Shown: positions 41,801-48,500 of the stretch, one piece after another
Position numbering within the stretch: the stretch's first letter is position 1
Layout: each line of letters starts with the position of its first letter
DNA from: Roseiarcus sp036488815
Lineage (GTDB): Bacteria; Pseudomonadota; Alphaproteobacteria; Rhizobiales; Beijerinckiaceae
NCBI GenBank assembly: GCA_036488815.1
Contig: DASXGX010000065.1
Span: 1-64,000, forward strand
Length of the DNA: 64,000 bases
Direction: 5' to 3'
Notes under the pieces: generated by a model
Databases searched by the model: none
Seen by the model: the letters and a program-made list of their open reading frames with translations, nothing else
What the model was told of the DNA's origin: nothing
Position numbers and translations under genes: made by a program

Positions 41801-41963
41801 CGTGACGCTGCTCGCCCAGTTCGCCGACCCAAAGACCCCCTATTTTTCGCGCCCTTATCCGAAATACGCCAAGAGCGTCAGCCCTTACGACCACCTCGCA
41901 AGGGTGAAGGAATGGTCGGCGACCGGGGGCTTGAGCGATGACGCCTCGGGAGACGACGCATGA
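38817..41963 (+). CDS. addB: Double-strand break repair nuclease subunit AddB
   Basis: 1048 residues from GTG. It is the alphaproteobacterial type. The N-terminal helicase-like domain lacks a clean Walker A; the first strand reads L-L-A-G-F-P-G-A-G-G-P-L, then Y-V-P-T-Q-R-A-A. The C-terminal 280 residues hold the RecB-type nuclease with the block G-A-A-L-I-D-Y-K-T-G-A-P-P-G-K. Its stop overlaps the addA start (ATGA), so the two subunits should be made in equal amounts. AddAB resects double-strand ends at Chi-like sites before RecA loading. Confidence 0.95.
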   Translation: MTAPNVFTIAAGEPFLPTLARALIGGTLLAGFPGAGGPLDLASATIYVPTQRAAVALTSALVAASGGTSLILPRIAPLGAFEPTPGELGLGRLEDVPSAIAPDAVGELTRHMTLARLIRAWGEALRGAICRVEHDGRKVFDESEPALVATSPAQAFSLAGDLAALIDDFLIEGVDPQQLETLVADAFDPYWRITLDFLKIAFAQWPAWLAERGLIDRVGRGALMVENEIRALEGAQRGPTIIAGSTGTNRATARLIGAIARAPFGAVVLPNLDLTLDARAWTMIGAVEDGGMGVAGHPQAAMRRLLDLIGVAREEVRPLGTPSPALQARARYLSEALRPADSTDAWGERRAADGLADGLRQVSILVAEDENDEALALAVAMRETLETPGKTAALITPDVAIARRVSAELARWGVEVEDSAGRALGETEAGVFARLALAAARDDEPLPLVALLAHPLARLGREPEALRAAARALELGVLRAVLPPSGLRDIDALMKSARDAASDRYAHEARQRLAAADWSAAETLLCDCAAALAPLRALRPDAPLGDFIAAHRGALDALTRQAGEDLSDERWSEAYGGDALRELFEEWAEGAEGGFACSLADYAALFETVICGERAPAGRAGHPRLQILGLLEARLLSFDRVLLAGLDEAIWPPAAQTDAFLNRPMRAALGLSAPERRIGQTAHDFVAALGAPEAIVSRAKKRGGAPTVASRFLQRMGAVAGEAAMAEAEARGAIPLAWARSLDRPARFSQAPRPAPKPPRALRPTRLSVTRIETLRRDPYAIFAEHVLRLSPLDPIGAAAGPREVGNVWHGALQDFSEAFPAGDLPADALERLIGIAETRFAPLLADPSFRAMNWPRIAQGFAAFLAFDTRRRAGAERILIEQSGRLDITLPDGSNFALTARADRIEQLRGGGAALIDYKTGAPPGKREVQVGFAPQLTLEAAMLARGGFAGLTGLKAIEALYFKLGGPSGGEVKLLDFKDVSFAEVVELHFEGLVTLLAQFADPKTPYFSRPYPKYAKSVSPYDHLARVKEWSATGGLSDDASGDDA

Positions 41964-44900
41964 GCGCGCCCCGGCGTGAAGCGCCCCTCCCCGTGCGGCA
42001 GGCCCAGCAACGCGCCTCCAACCCGCGCGCCTCCGCCTGGGTGTCGGCCAATGCGGGCTCCGGCAAGACGCATGTCCTGGTGCAGCGCGTGCTGCGCCTG
42101 CTGCTCGACGGGGCGCCGCCTTCGGCCATTTTGTGCCTCACCTTCACGAAGGCTGCGGCCGCAAACATGTCGGCGCGCGTGTTCAAGACGCTGTCGCGCT
42201 GGACGGGGCTCGACGACGAAGCGCTGGCGCGCGAGATCGAAAAGACCGGCGCCGCCTCACCCGACGCCGCCCAACTCGCCCTCGCTCGCCGGCTCTTCGC
42301 GCGCACCATCGAGACCCCAGGCGGCCTCAAGATCCAGACGATCCACGCCTTTTGCGAGCGCCTGCTGCATCTCTTCCCGTTCGAGGCCAATGTCGCCGCC
42401 GGCTTCCGCGTCGCCGAGGAGCGCGAGTCGGCGCTGCTAATGGCGGAGGCGCGCGAGCGCGCCTTCGCGCGGGCGCTCGGTTCGCCCGACCGCGGCGCCG
42501 CCGTCGCCATGATCGCGCGCGAGGCGGGCGCGGAGGGCTTCGAGACGCTGCTGCAGGAGGCGCTGGCGCGGCGCGCGGAAATCGCCCGCCTCGGCGACGA
42601 CGCGTCCTACGCCGCAGCGCTGAGGGCGGCGCTCGGGCTCGAGCCGGGCGACGACGCGGCGTCGATCAAACGGCAGATCGGTCGCGCCAAGCCCCACTGG
42701 GAGAGCTGGGCCGACGAACTCGCGTCCGGCTCGTCAAACGACCAGAAGCTCGCCGAGAACCTAAGGACCGCCGCTCGCGCCGGCGATCTCGACGAAAGCG
42801 TCGCCGCTTATCTCGCTGCTTTCTTCACCGAGAACGGCGAAGGCAAGCCGCGCGGCGGCGAAAAGCGCGGGCTCGTCACGCAAACCCTGGCCAAACGCCT
42901 GCCAGCCTTGCCGCAGCGGCTGAGCGACGAGCAGGAACGGCTGGTCCCCCTAAGAGACCGCTTGCGCGGCGCCGAGGTCCTTGAGCGCAGTCTCGCGCTC
43001 GTCGGCGTGGCGCGCTCGGTGCTTCAGGAATACGCCCGTCTCAAGGGCGTGCGCGGCCTGCTGGACTTTGAGGATCTGATCGCCCGCACGCTGGCGTTGC
43101 TCGACCGGGCGGACGCCGCCTGGGTTCTCTACAAGCTCGACGCCGGGATCGACCACATCCTGGTCGACGAGGCGCAGGACACGTCCGAGGCGCAATGGGC
43201 GATCCTCGGCAGGCTGTGCGACGAATTTCTGTCCGGAGCGGGCGCGCGGACCCGCCGCCGGACGTTCTTCGCCGTCGGCGACGAGAAGCAGTCGATCTTC
43301 TCCTTCCAAGGCGCTGCGCCGAAGATGTTCTCGGACACGCGGCGCGAACTCGAGCGACGCCACCGTGAGGCGGAGCTCGATTTCGACTTCGTCCGGCTGG
43401 TGCTGTCCTTCCGCTCGGCGCCGCGGGTGCTCGAAGCGGTCGATCGCGTTTTCGGCGCCGAGACGGTGTGGCGCGGCCTGACGGGAGACGACGAGCGGCC
43501 GCCGGCGCACGAGGCCTTCCATGACGATCTGCCGGGTCTGATCGAGGTCTGGGAGCCGATCAAGGCGGCGAAGGCAGCCGAGGGCGACGACTGGCGGATG
43601 CCGCTCGACTCCGCCTCGCGCGAAGACCCGCCGGTCGCGCTCGCCCGGCGGATCGCCGACGTCATCGCGCGCTGGCTCGCGCCAGGGTCGGCGGAGCGCG
43701 TGCGGGATCCCGAGACGCAGGAGACGCGCCGCATTCACGCCGGCGACGTCATGATCCTCGTGCGCTCGCGCGGCGCTTTCTTCGAGGCGATGATCCGCGC
43801 GCTGAAAGAAAAGCACGTCAAGACCGCCGGCGCAGACCGGCTGATCCTGCGCGATTCCATCGCGGTGATGGACCTCGTCGCGGTCGGGCGCTCGGCGCTG
43901 CGGCCGGAGGACGATCTGACCCTGGCGGCGGCGCTCAAATCGCCGCTCGGCGGTCTCGACGACGACGATCTTCTCGCGCTCGCGCCCGAGCGCCCAGGTT
44001 CGCTCGCGGACGCGCTGGCGTCGGCCGCCGAGCCGCGCTTCGCCGAAGCGCGCCGCCGTTTCGAGACCTGGCGTCACCGCGCGGCGGACCATTCGCCCTA
44101 TGCATTCTATGCCCGCCTGATGGGCGAGGACGGGGGCCGACGCGCGCTGCTGTCACGCCTCGGCCCGGAAGCCGGCGACGCGATCGACGAGTTCCTTGCG
44201 CTCGCCCTCGCGCATGAGCGCAAGACCGCGCCTTCGCTGCACGCCTTTCTCGCCGAGATCGAGGAAAGCGATTCCGCCATCAAGCGCGACATGGAAAGCG
44301 CAGGCGACAGCGTACGGGTGATGACGGTCCACGCCTCGAAGGGCCTCGAAGCGCCGATCGTCTTCCTGCCGGATACGTGCTCGGCGCCCCACGCGCGCCA
44401 CGACGCCAAGTTGATCGACCTCGCCTCGCAGGCCAGCGAGCCGCCGCTGTTCGTCTGGGCGAGGCGGAAAGCCGAGGACCCGCCGGCCCTCGTGGCGGCG
44501 CGCCAGCGCGCGCGCGAGGCCGCCGCGGGCGAGCATCGCCGCCTGCTTTACGTCGCGATGACGCGCGCGGCGCAGCGGCTCGTCGTTGCGGGATACGAGG
44601 GGCTGAGGGCTCGCCCGCAGGACAATTGGCACGACCTGATGCGTCTCGGCCTCGGAGACACGCTGCAAGAAGCGCCCGCGCCATGGGGCGGCGACGATGT
44701 CGTCTTGCGTCTTGGCGAAGCGGTGGGTGGCGAAGCCGCGGCGAACAAGCCCTTGCCCGAGGTCGTCGCGCCCAAGTCCGCGTGGCTTAGCGCTCCTGCA
44801 CCGCGCCAGACCGCGCCGACAACGTTGACCCCGTCGGGCGCGATGCGCATGCGCTCGCGCGAAGCGAACCCCGCTAGCCGGCAGGCCGGTCTTCTCATCC

Positions 44901-45406
44901 ACATGCTTTTGCAACATCTGCCCGATGTCGATGCGAATCAGCGCCGCGAAGTCGCCGAGCGCTTGCTTGAATTGCGCGCGGGCGTGCTTACGTCTGCAGA
45001 GCGCGCCGCGATCGCCGATCGCGCGCTGACGGTAATCGCGGTTCCCGCGCTTGCGCCTCTGTTTGCGCCGGGGTCGCGGGCGGAAATCGCTGTCGCCGGC
45101 GCCATTCCGCGCGCGGGGCGCGACGCGCTGAATTTTTCCGGGAGAATCGACCGACTCGCGGTCGCTGACGACGCTGTCAGGATCGCCGACTTCAAGAGCG
45201 GAACGTCATCGTCTTCGGCGAATCAGGAGGCCTATGTCGCGCAGCTCGCGCTCTACCGCGCGGCGCTCGCGCCCCTCTATCCTGACCGCCCGGTGCGCGC
45301 ATTTTTGGTCTGGCTCAGCGACGCGAAGGCGGTCGAGATCGACGCCGCCGAGCTTGACGCAGCGCTTGCCTGCGTCTTGGAGGATTCGTGGGCCGCGGCG
45401 CCCTGA
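41960..45406 (+). CDS. addA: Double-strand break repair helicase-nuclease AddA
   Basis: 1148 residues. The UvrD/RecB motifs are present in order: Walker A S-A-N-A-G-S-G-K-T-H-V-L at about residue 30, C-L-T-F-T-K-A-A-A-A-N-M, Walker B H-I-L-V-D-E-A-Q-D-T-S, V-G-D-E-K-Q-S-I-F-S-F-Q-G, and V-M-T-V-H-A-S-K-G-L-E. A C-terminal nuclease domain ends in R-I-A-D-F-K-S-G-T. Start is the ATG that overlaps addB. With AddB it makes the two-nuclease, one-helicase complex that processes broken ends. Confidence 0.96.
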   Translation: MSAPRREAPLPVRQAQQRASNPRASAWVSANAGSGKTHVLVQRVLRLLLDGAPPSAILCLTFTKAAAANMSARVFKTLSRWTGLDDEALAREIEKTGAASPDAAQLALARRLFARTIETPGGLKIQTIHAFCERLLHLFPFEANVAAGFRVAEERESALLMAEARERAFARALGSPDRGAAVAMIAREAGAEGFETLLQEALARRAEIARLGDDASYAAALRAALGLEPGDDAASIKRQIGRAKPHWESWADELASGSSNDQKLAENLRTAARAGDLDESVAAYLAAFFTENGEGKPRGGEKRGLVTQTLAKRLPALPQRLSDEQERLVPLRDRLRGAEVLERSLALVGVARSVLQEYARLKGVRGLLDFEDLIARTLALLDRADAAWVLYKLDAGIDHILVDEAQDTSEAQWAILGRLCDEFLSGAGARTRRRTFFAVGDEKQSIFSFQGAAPKMFSDTRRELERRHREAELDFDFVRLVLSFRSAPRVLEAVDRVFGAETVWRGLTGDDERPPAHEAFHDDLPGLIEVWEPIKAAKAAEGDDWRMPLDSASREDPPVALARRIADVIARWLAPGSAERVRDPETQETRRIHAGDVMILVRSRGAFFEAMIRALKEKHVKTAGADRLILRDSIAVMDLVAVGRSALRPEDDLTLAAALKSPLGGLDDDDLLALAPERPGSLADALASAAEPRFAEARRRFETWRHRAADHSPYAFYARLMGEDGGRRALLSRLGPEAGDAIDEFLALALAHERKTAPSLHAFLAEIEESDSAIKRDMESAGDSVRVMTVHASKGLEAPIVFLPDTCSAPHARHDAKLIDLASQASEPPLFVWARRKAEDPPALVAARQRAREAAAGEHRRLLYVAMTRAAQRLVVAGYEGLRARPQDNWHDLMRLGLGDTLQEAPAPWGGDDVVLRLGEAVGGEAAANKPLPEVVAPKSAWLSAPAPRQTAPTTLTPSGAMRMRSREANPASRQAGLLIHMLLQHLPDVDANQRREVAERLLELRAGVLTSAERAAIADRALTVIAVPALAPLFAPGSRAEIAVAGAIPRAGRDALNFSGRIDRLAVADDAVRIADFKSGTSSSSANQEAYVAQLALYRAALAPLYPDRPVRAFLVWLSDAKAVEIDAAELDAALACVLEDSWAAAP

Positions 45407-45417
45407 TTCGGCGGGTT

Positions 45418-45437
45418 GTTAGCAGCAAAAAGCTAAC
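45418..45437 (+). terminator. Small inverted repeat after addA
   Basis: GTTAGC (45418-45423), 8-base loop AGCAAAAA and GCTAAC (45432-45437), 11 bases after the addA stop. There is no T-run, so it may be a weak terminator or none. Confidence 0.3.
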
Positions 45438-45477
45438 GCCTTGATAACGCCTCATTTTGTCGACAGGTTCGCTCGCC

Positions 45478-46737
45478 ATGAAAACGAGCGTTGTTGGGCC
45501 GCTTAGCGGCCGACGTATCGCCCGGGGTGGTCGAACGAAGAATTGGGGCCGAACATTGGCGGCCCTGACGGTCGTTAGCGCGCCCCTCACGGCCCTCGCC
45601 GAGACCACGCCCACACCCACGGGCATGGTGCGCTACGACCATCCCGTCTATCGCCACGGCCATCTTGTGCTGTGGCACGGAGCTTGGCGCGGAGGCGCCA
45701 AGAAGGGCGATTCGCAAGACGTCGCGAACGCGCCCGCCGCCAAACCCGACGCGCCGAAACCGCATGAATTCTCGGTGCTTATCGACGCCGACGACGCCGG
45801 CGCGGCGCGACTGGCGGGAGACCTGATCGCGGCTCTCCAGGCGACAGGCGCCAAGGGCCATGTCATTCCCGGCCGCACCTCCCCCGCGGCGCTCGCCAAG
45901 GCCGTGCAGACCGACGGCGCGGACCTCGCGATCGCGCCGATGGACGCCCTGATCGGCAATGACAAGGCGACCGCCGAGTGGCGCGACAAGGGGCCGTACA
46001 TCGCGGAGATCGGCGCCGAGACGGTCGAGGTCGTCGCGCCGCGTAGCGCGACCGACCTGCACGCGCTCGCTGGCCACGACGTCGGGTTCGGCGCCGTGGA
46101 CAGCTCCGGGGCGGCGACCGCGGCGACGCTGTTCTCGCACCTCGGGGTCGCCGTCACGCCGTCCTACGGAGCGCTCGACGGGGCCCTTTCCGACCTCGCC
46201 TCGGGGAAGCTCGCCGCGGTCGTCGCCGTCGGCGCCCAATCCTCCAAAGCGCTCGCCGATTTCGGCAAGGACGGGCGCTTTCATCTCATTTCGATTCCCT
46301 GGACGCCGGCGTTGCAGTCGCTTTACGCGCCCGCGCGCCTGACCGCCAAGGACCATCCCAACCTCATCGGCGCCGACGAAAAGGTCGACACGCTGGCGGC
46401 GCCGCGCGCGCTGATCGCCGTCGACGCCGCGCCCGGTTCGCCGCGCGCGGACCAAAACGCCGATCTGACGAAGTCCTTCTTTGACGGCTTCGACAAGTTG
46501 CTCGGCGCTGACAACGACGCCTCCTGGCGCGAGGTCAATCTCGCAGCCGGAGAGCCGTGGCCGCGTTTGCGCGCCGCCCAGGCCTGGGTCGACCAGAAGG
46601 CGAGCCCGCCGAACCCGTCGCTAGACGCGTTCCGGGCGGTCGCCAAGACCGTCGCTGTGACGAGCGGAGGTCCGGGCGCGCAAGATTCCGACCGGCTGTA
46701 CGACAGTCTCATGCAATGGCGTAACGAGGGCCAATGA
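45478..46737 (+). CDS. TAXI-type TRAP transporter solute-receptor-like periplasmic protein
   Basis: 419 residues from the ATG at 45478. A basic N-terminus (R-R-I-A-R-G-G-R-T-K) and a hydrophobic run ending T-A-L-A-E give a long signal peptide. The mature part has binding-protein features: L-A-I-A-P-M-D-A-L-I-G, V-E-V-V-A-P-R-S-A-T-D, V-G-F-G-A-V-D-S-S-G and W-T-P-A-L-Q-S-L-Y. These resemble TAXI receptors, but no TRAP membrane subunits adjoin it, so it may serve a distant transporter or another role. The next gene follows after 13 bases. Confidence 0.6.
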   Translation: MKTSVVGPLSGRRIARGGRTKNWGRTLAALTVVSAPLTALAETTPTPTGMVRYDHPVYRHGHLVLWHGAWRGGAKKGDSQDVANAPAAKPDAPKPHEFSVLIDADDAGAARLAGDLIAALQATGAKGHVIPGRTSPAALAKAVQTDGADLAIAPMDALIGNDKATAEWRDKGPYIAEIGAETVEVVAPRSATDLHALAGHDVGFGAVDSSGAATAATLFSHLGVAVTPSYGALDGALSDLASGKLAAVVAVGAQSSKALADFGKDGRFHLISIPWTPALQSLYAPARLTAKDHPNLIGADEKVDTLAAPRALIAVDAAPGSPRADQNADLTKSFFDGFDKLLGADNDASWREVNLAAGEPWPRLRAAQAWVDQKASPPNPSLDAFRAVAKTVAVTSGGPGAQDSDRLYDSLMQWRNEGQ

Positions 46738-46750
46738 GGGGAAGCAGCGC

Positions 46751-47380
46751 ATGTCCATCCTGCTGAAGGCCGTCGCCGGCCTATTTGCCGGCGCGATTGT
46801 AGGCGTCCTGACCTTCGCGTTCTTTCCGCGGCTCGAACCGGCCGCCGTCGCCATGAAACCGGCGGTCGAACAGCCGAAATTCGTGTCCGTGGCAATGTCT
46901 GGGCCCTCGCCGGCGAACGCCGCACCCAGCCCCGCTGCGAATGCGGCGCCGAGCGGGGGCGAGTACGTCGCTCAGAGCGCTGACAAGGCGGCGATGGAAA
47001 AGCTCGCCGTGGCCTTGCGGGGCGCCTCTTCGCAACCCGACGGCTCGGTCGAGACGCGCGGGCTCGTCGCACCGGTGAGCGCCGAAGCCTCTGGCACGAC
47101 GGATAAAGCGCTGCGGCTGCGCGCCCAGGGCCTCGTCGCGCTGGCGGCGGGCGACATCTCAGGCGCTCGCGCCTTCCTCGAACGCGCCGCCGAGATTGGC
47201 GACGCGCGCTCCCTGCTCGTGCTCGGCGACACCTATGATCCGGCGACGCTCAATCGTTTAGGCGCGCTCGGCCTCAAGGGCGACCCCGCCCGCGCGCGGG
47301 ACTACTATGCGCGCGCGCTCTCTGCAGGCGTCGCCGGCGCGCGTGACCGCGTCGCGTTGCGGGATCCTCAGCAGTACTGA
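46751..47380 (+). CDS. Membrane-anchored SEL1/TPR-like small protein
   Basis: 209 residues. An N-terminal membrane helix (A-V-A-G-L-F-A-G-A-I-V-G-V-L-T-F-A-F-F) anchors it, followed by an Ala/Pro-rich linker to about residue 90. The C-terminal 90 residues contain helical repeats of the SEL1/TPR kind (G-L-V-A-L-A-A-G-D-I-S-G-A-R-A-F-L-E, and D-P-A-R-A-R-D-Y-Y-A-R-A-L). It follows the TAXI-like gene closely and may work with it; a partner protein is unknown. Confidence 0.7.
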   Translation: MSILLKAVAGLFAGAIVGVLTFAFFPRLEPAAVAMKPAVEQPKFVSVAMSGPSPANAAPSPAANAAPSGGEYVAQSADKAAMEKLAVALRGASSQPDGSVETRGLVAPVSAEASGTTDKALRLRAQGLVALAAGDISGARAFLERAAEIGDARSLLVLGDTYDPATLNRLGALGLKGDPARARDYYARALSAGVAGARDRVALRDPQQY

Positions 47381-47395
47381 CGGGATCGGGCCGCG

Positions 47396-48403
47396 CTACC
47401 GCCCGACCCGCGAGAGAATGTCTCGCAAAGGATCTGTCGTCCAGGCGGCATTGACGAAGTCGTCGTGACGCGCGTCGCTGGCGTCGATGAAGGCGACAAC
47501 GCCGGGCCGCAGGCTGCCCGGCACGCCCTCCTCGACCGGAACGCCGGCGCGCTGCAAGCGGGCGCGCAGCATCTCGTTTCCCTCGTGCGATGAAGTCGAA
47601 TAGGCGCTGACAAAGAACGCGCTGGAGCGCGCGCTCTCGACCCAATTGGCGAATTTCTCTTCCTCGCCGTAAAGCGCATCGAGCAGAATCACGCCGCGAA
47701 TCCGGCTCGCCGCGCCACCGACCGCGAGCGAATAGGCCGCCGGCACGTAACCGCCGCTGTAGGCGACGATGATGACCGGCATGCGCCGGAACGCCGCGCG
47801 GGAAGAACCTGGATAGAGATCCGCGAGCTTGCTTTCCGCCTCGTCGAGAAACTGCGCGAACGCGCCGGGCCGCCAGAAGTTGCCCGCGCTCGAATCGGCC
47901 GCGTCGACCGCGAGCTGCGGCGCGACAAGCACGGCGTTGAGTTCGGATTGCGCAAGTTGGCGGGCCGTCTGCTGGCGCTCCAACACGTCGCGCGACAGGG
48001 TCGCCTGATTGCCGTGGAAGAAGACGATGAGCGCGCCGGGCCGGTTGGGATCAAAGGCGTCGCCGGTCGCAAAGAGCACGTGGCGATCGTTGTAGGTCGT
48101 GTCTTCGAACAGCAACCCGCCGCGCGGCGAGGAATGCGCGAGGCGGCCGTCGCTGCTGGCGTCGAGAAAAGGGCGCGGTTTATCGTGGCGCTCGTCGGGG
48201 GGAATGTCGCCGCGATAGGGAAAGGCCGAATTCTTGAATTCCTCGAAGGCGACATTCGCGCCGTCGGTTTGCATGAACTTCGTGGAGGGTTGTGTCATCG
48301 AGACGTTCGTCCTGGGCGACGGCGGGCTCGCGCAGGCGCCGAGCGCCAACGCCATTCCGACCGCGCCAGTCGTCATCCATGCGCGTTCCGGTCGAACGGA
48401 CAT
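47396..48403 (-). CDS. Alpha/beta-hydrolase-like lipoprotein
   Basis: 335 residues. The N-terminal M-A-L-A-L-G-A-C-A-S contains a lipobox with Cys at about residue 24, so it should be a lipoprotein. The body has H-G-N-Q-A-T-L-S near residue 130 and a putative nucleophile in I-V-A-Y-S-G-G-Y-V-P, as in alpha/beta hydrolases, and D-A-S-D-A-R-H-D-D near the end (Asp and His candidates). Substrate unknown. It converges on the SEL1-like gene. Confidence 0.7.
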   Translation of the reverse strand: MSVRPERAWMTTGAVGMALALGACASPPSPRTNVSMTQPSTKFMQTDGANVAFEEFKNSAFPYRGDIPPDERHDKPRPFLDASSDGRLAHSSPRGGLLFEDTTYNDRHVLFATGDAFDPNRPGALIVFFHGNQATLSRDVLERQQTARQLAQSELNAVLVAPQLAVDAADSSAGNFWRPGAFAQFLDEAESKLADLYPGSSRAAFRRMPVIIVAYSGGYVPAAYSLAVGGAASRIRGVILLDALYGEEEKFANWVESARSSAFFVSAYSTSSHEGNEMLRARLQRAGVPVEEGVPGSLRPGVVAFIDASDARHDDFVNAAWTTDPLRDILSRVGR

Positions 48404-48466
48404 CTTTGACCCCCAGCTTTACGCCTTCGCCCACTTAGAGCGTTCGGCTCTTCGATGTACTCGGCC

Positions 48467-48486
48467 TCTCCCCGCAAGCGGGGAGA
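48467..48486. repeat. Hairpin repeat TCTCCCCGC-AA-GCGGGGAGA
   Basis: Perfect 9-base arms (48467-48475 and 48478-48486) with loop AA, flanked by CC and AGG. CTCTCCCCGCnnGCGGGGAGAAGG is a well-known dispersed bacterial repeat. It lies between the lipoprotein gene and the end of the spermidine-synthase-like gene and may terminate the latter. Confidence 0.65.
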
Positions 48487-48500
48487 AGGGATCTCGTGAC

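Noticed and set aside
45478..46737. Complete TRAP transporter locus
   Set aside because: Only a receptor-like protein is present; the membrane subunits are not next to it.
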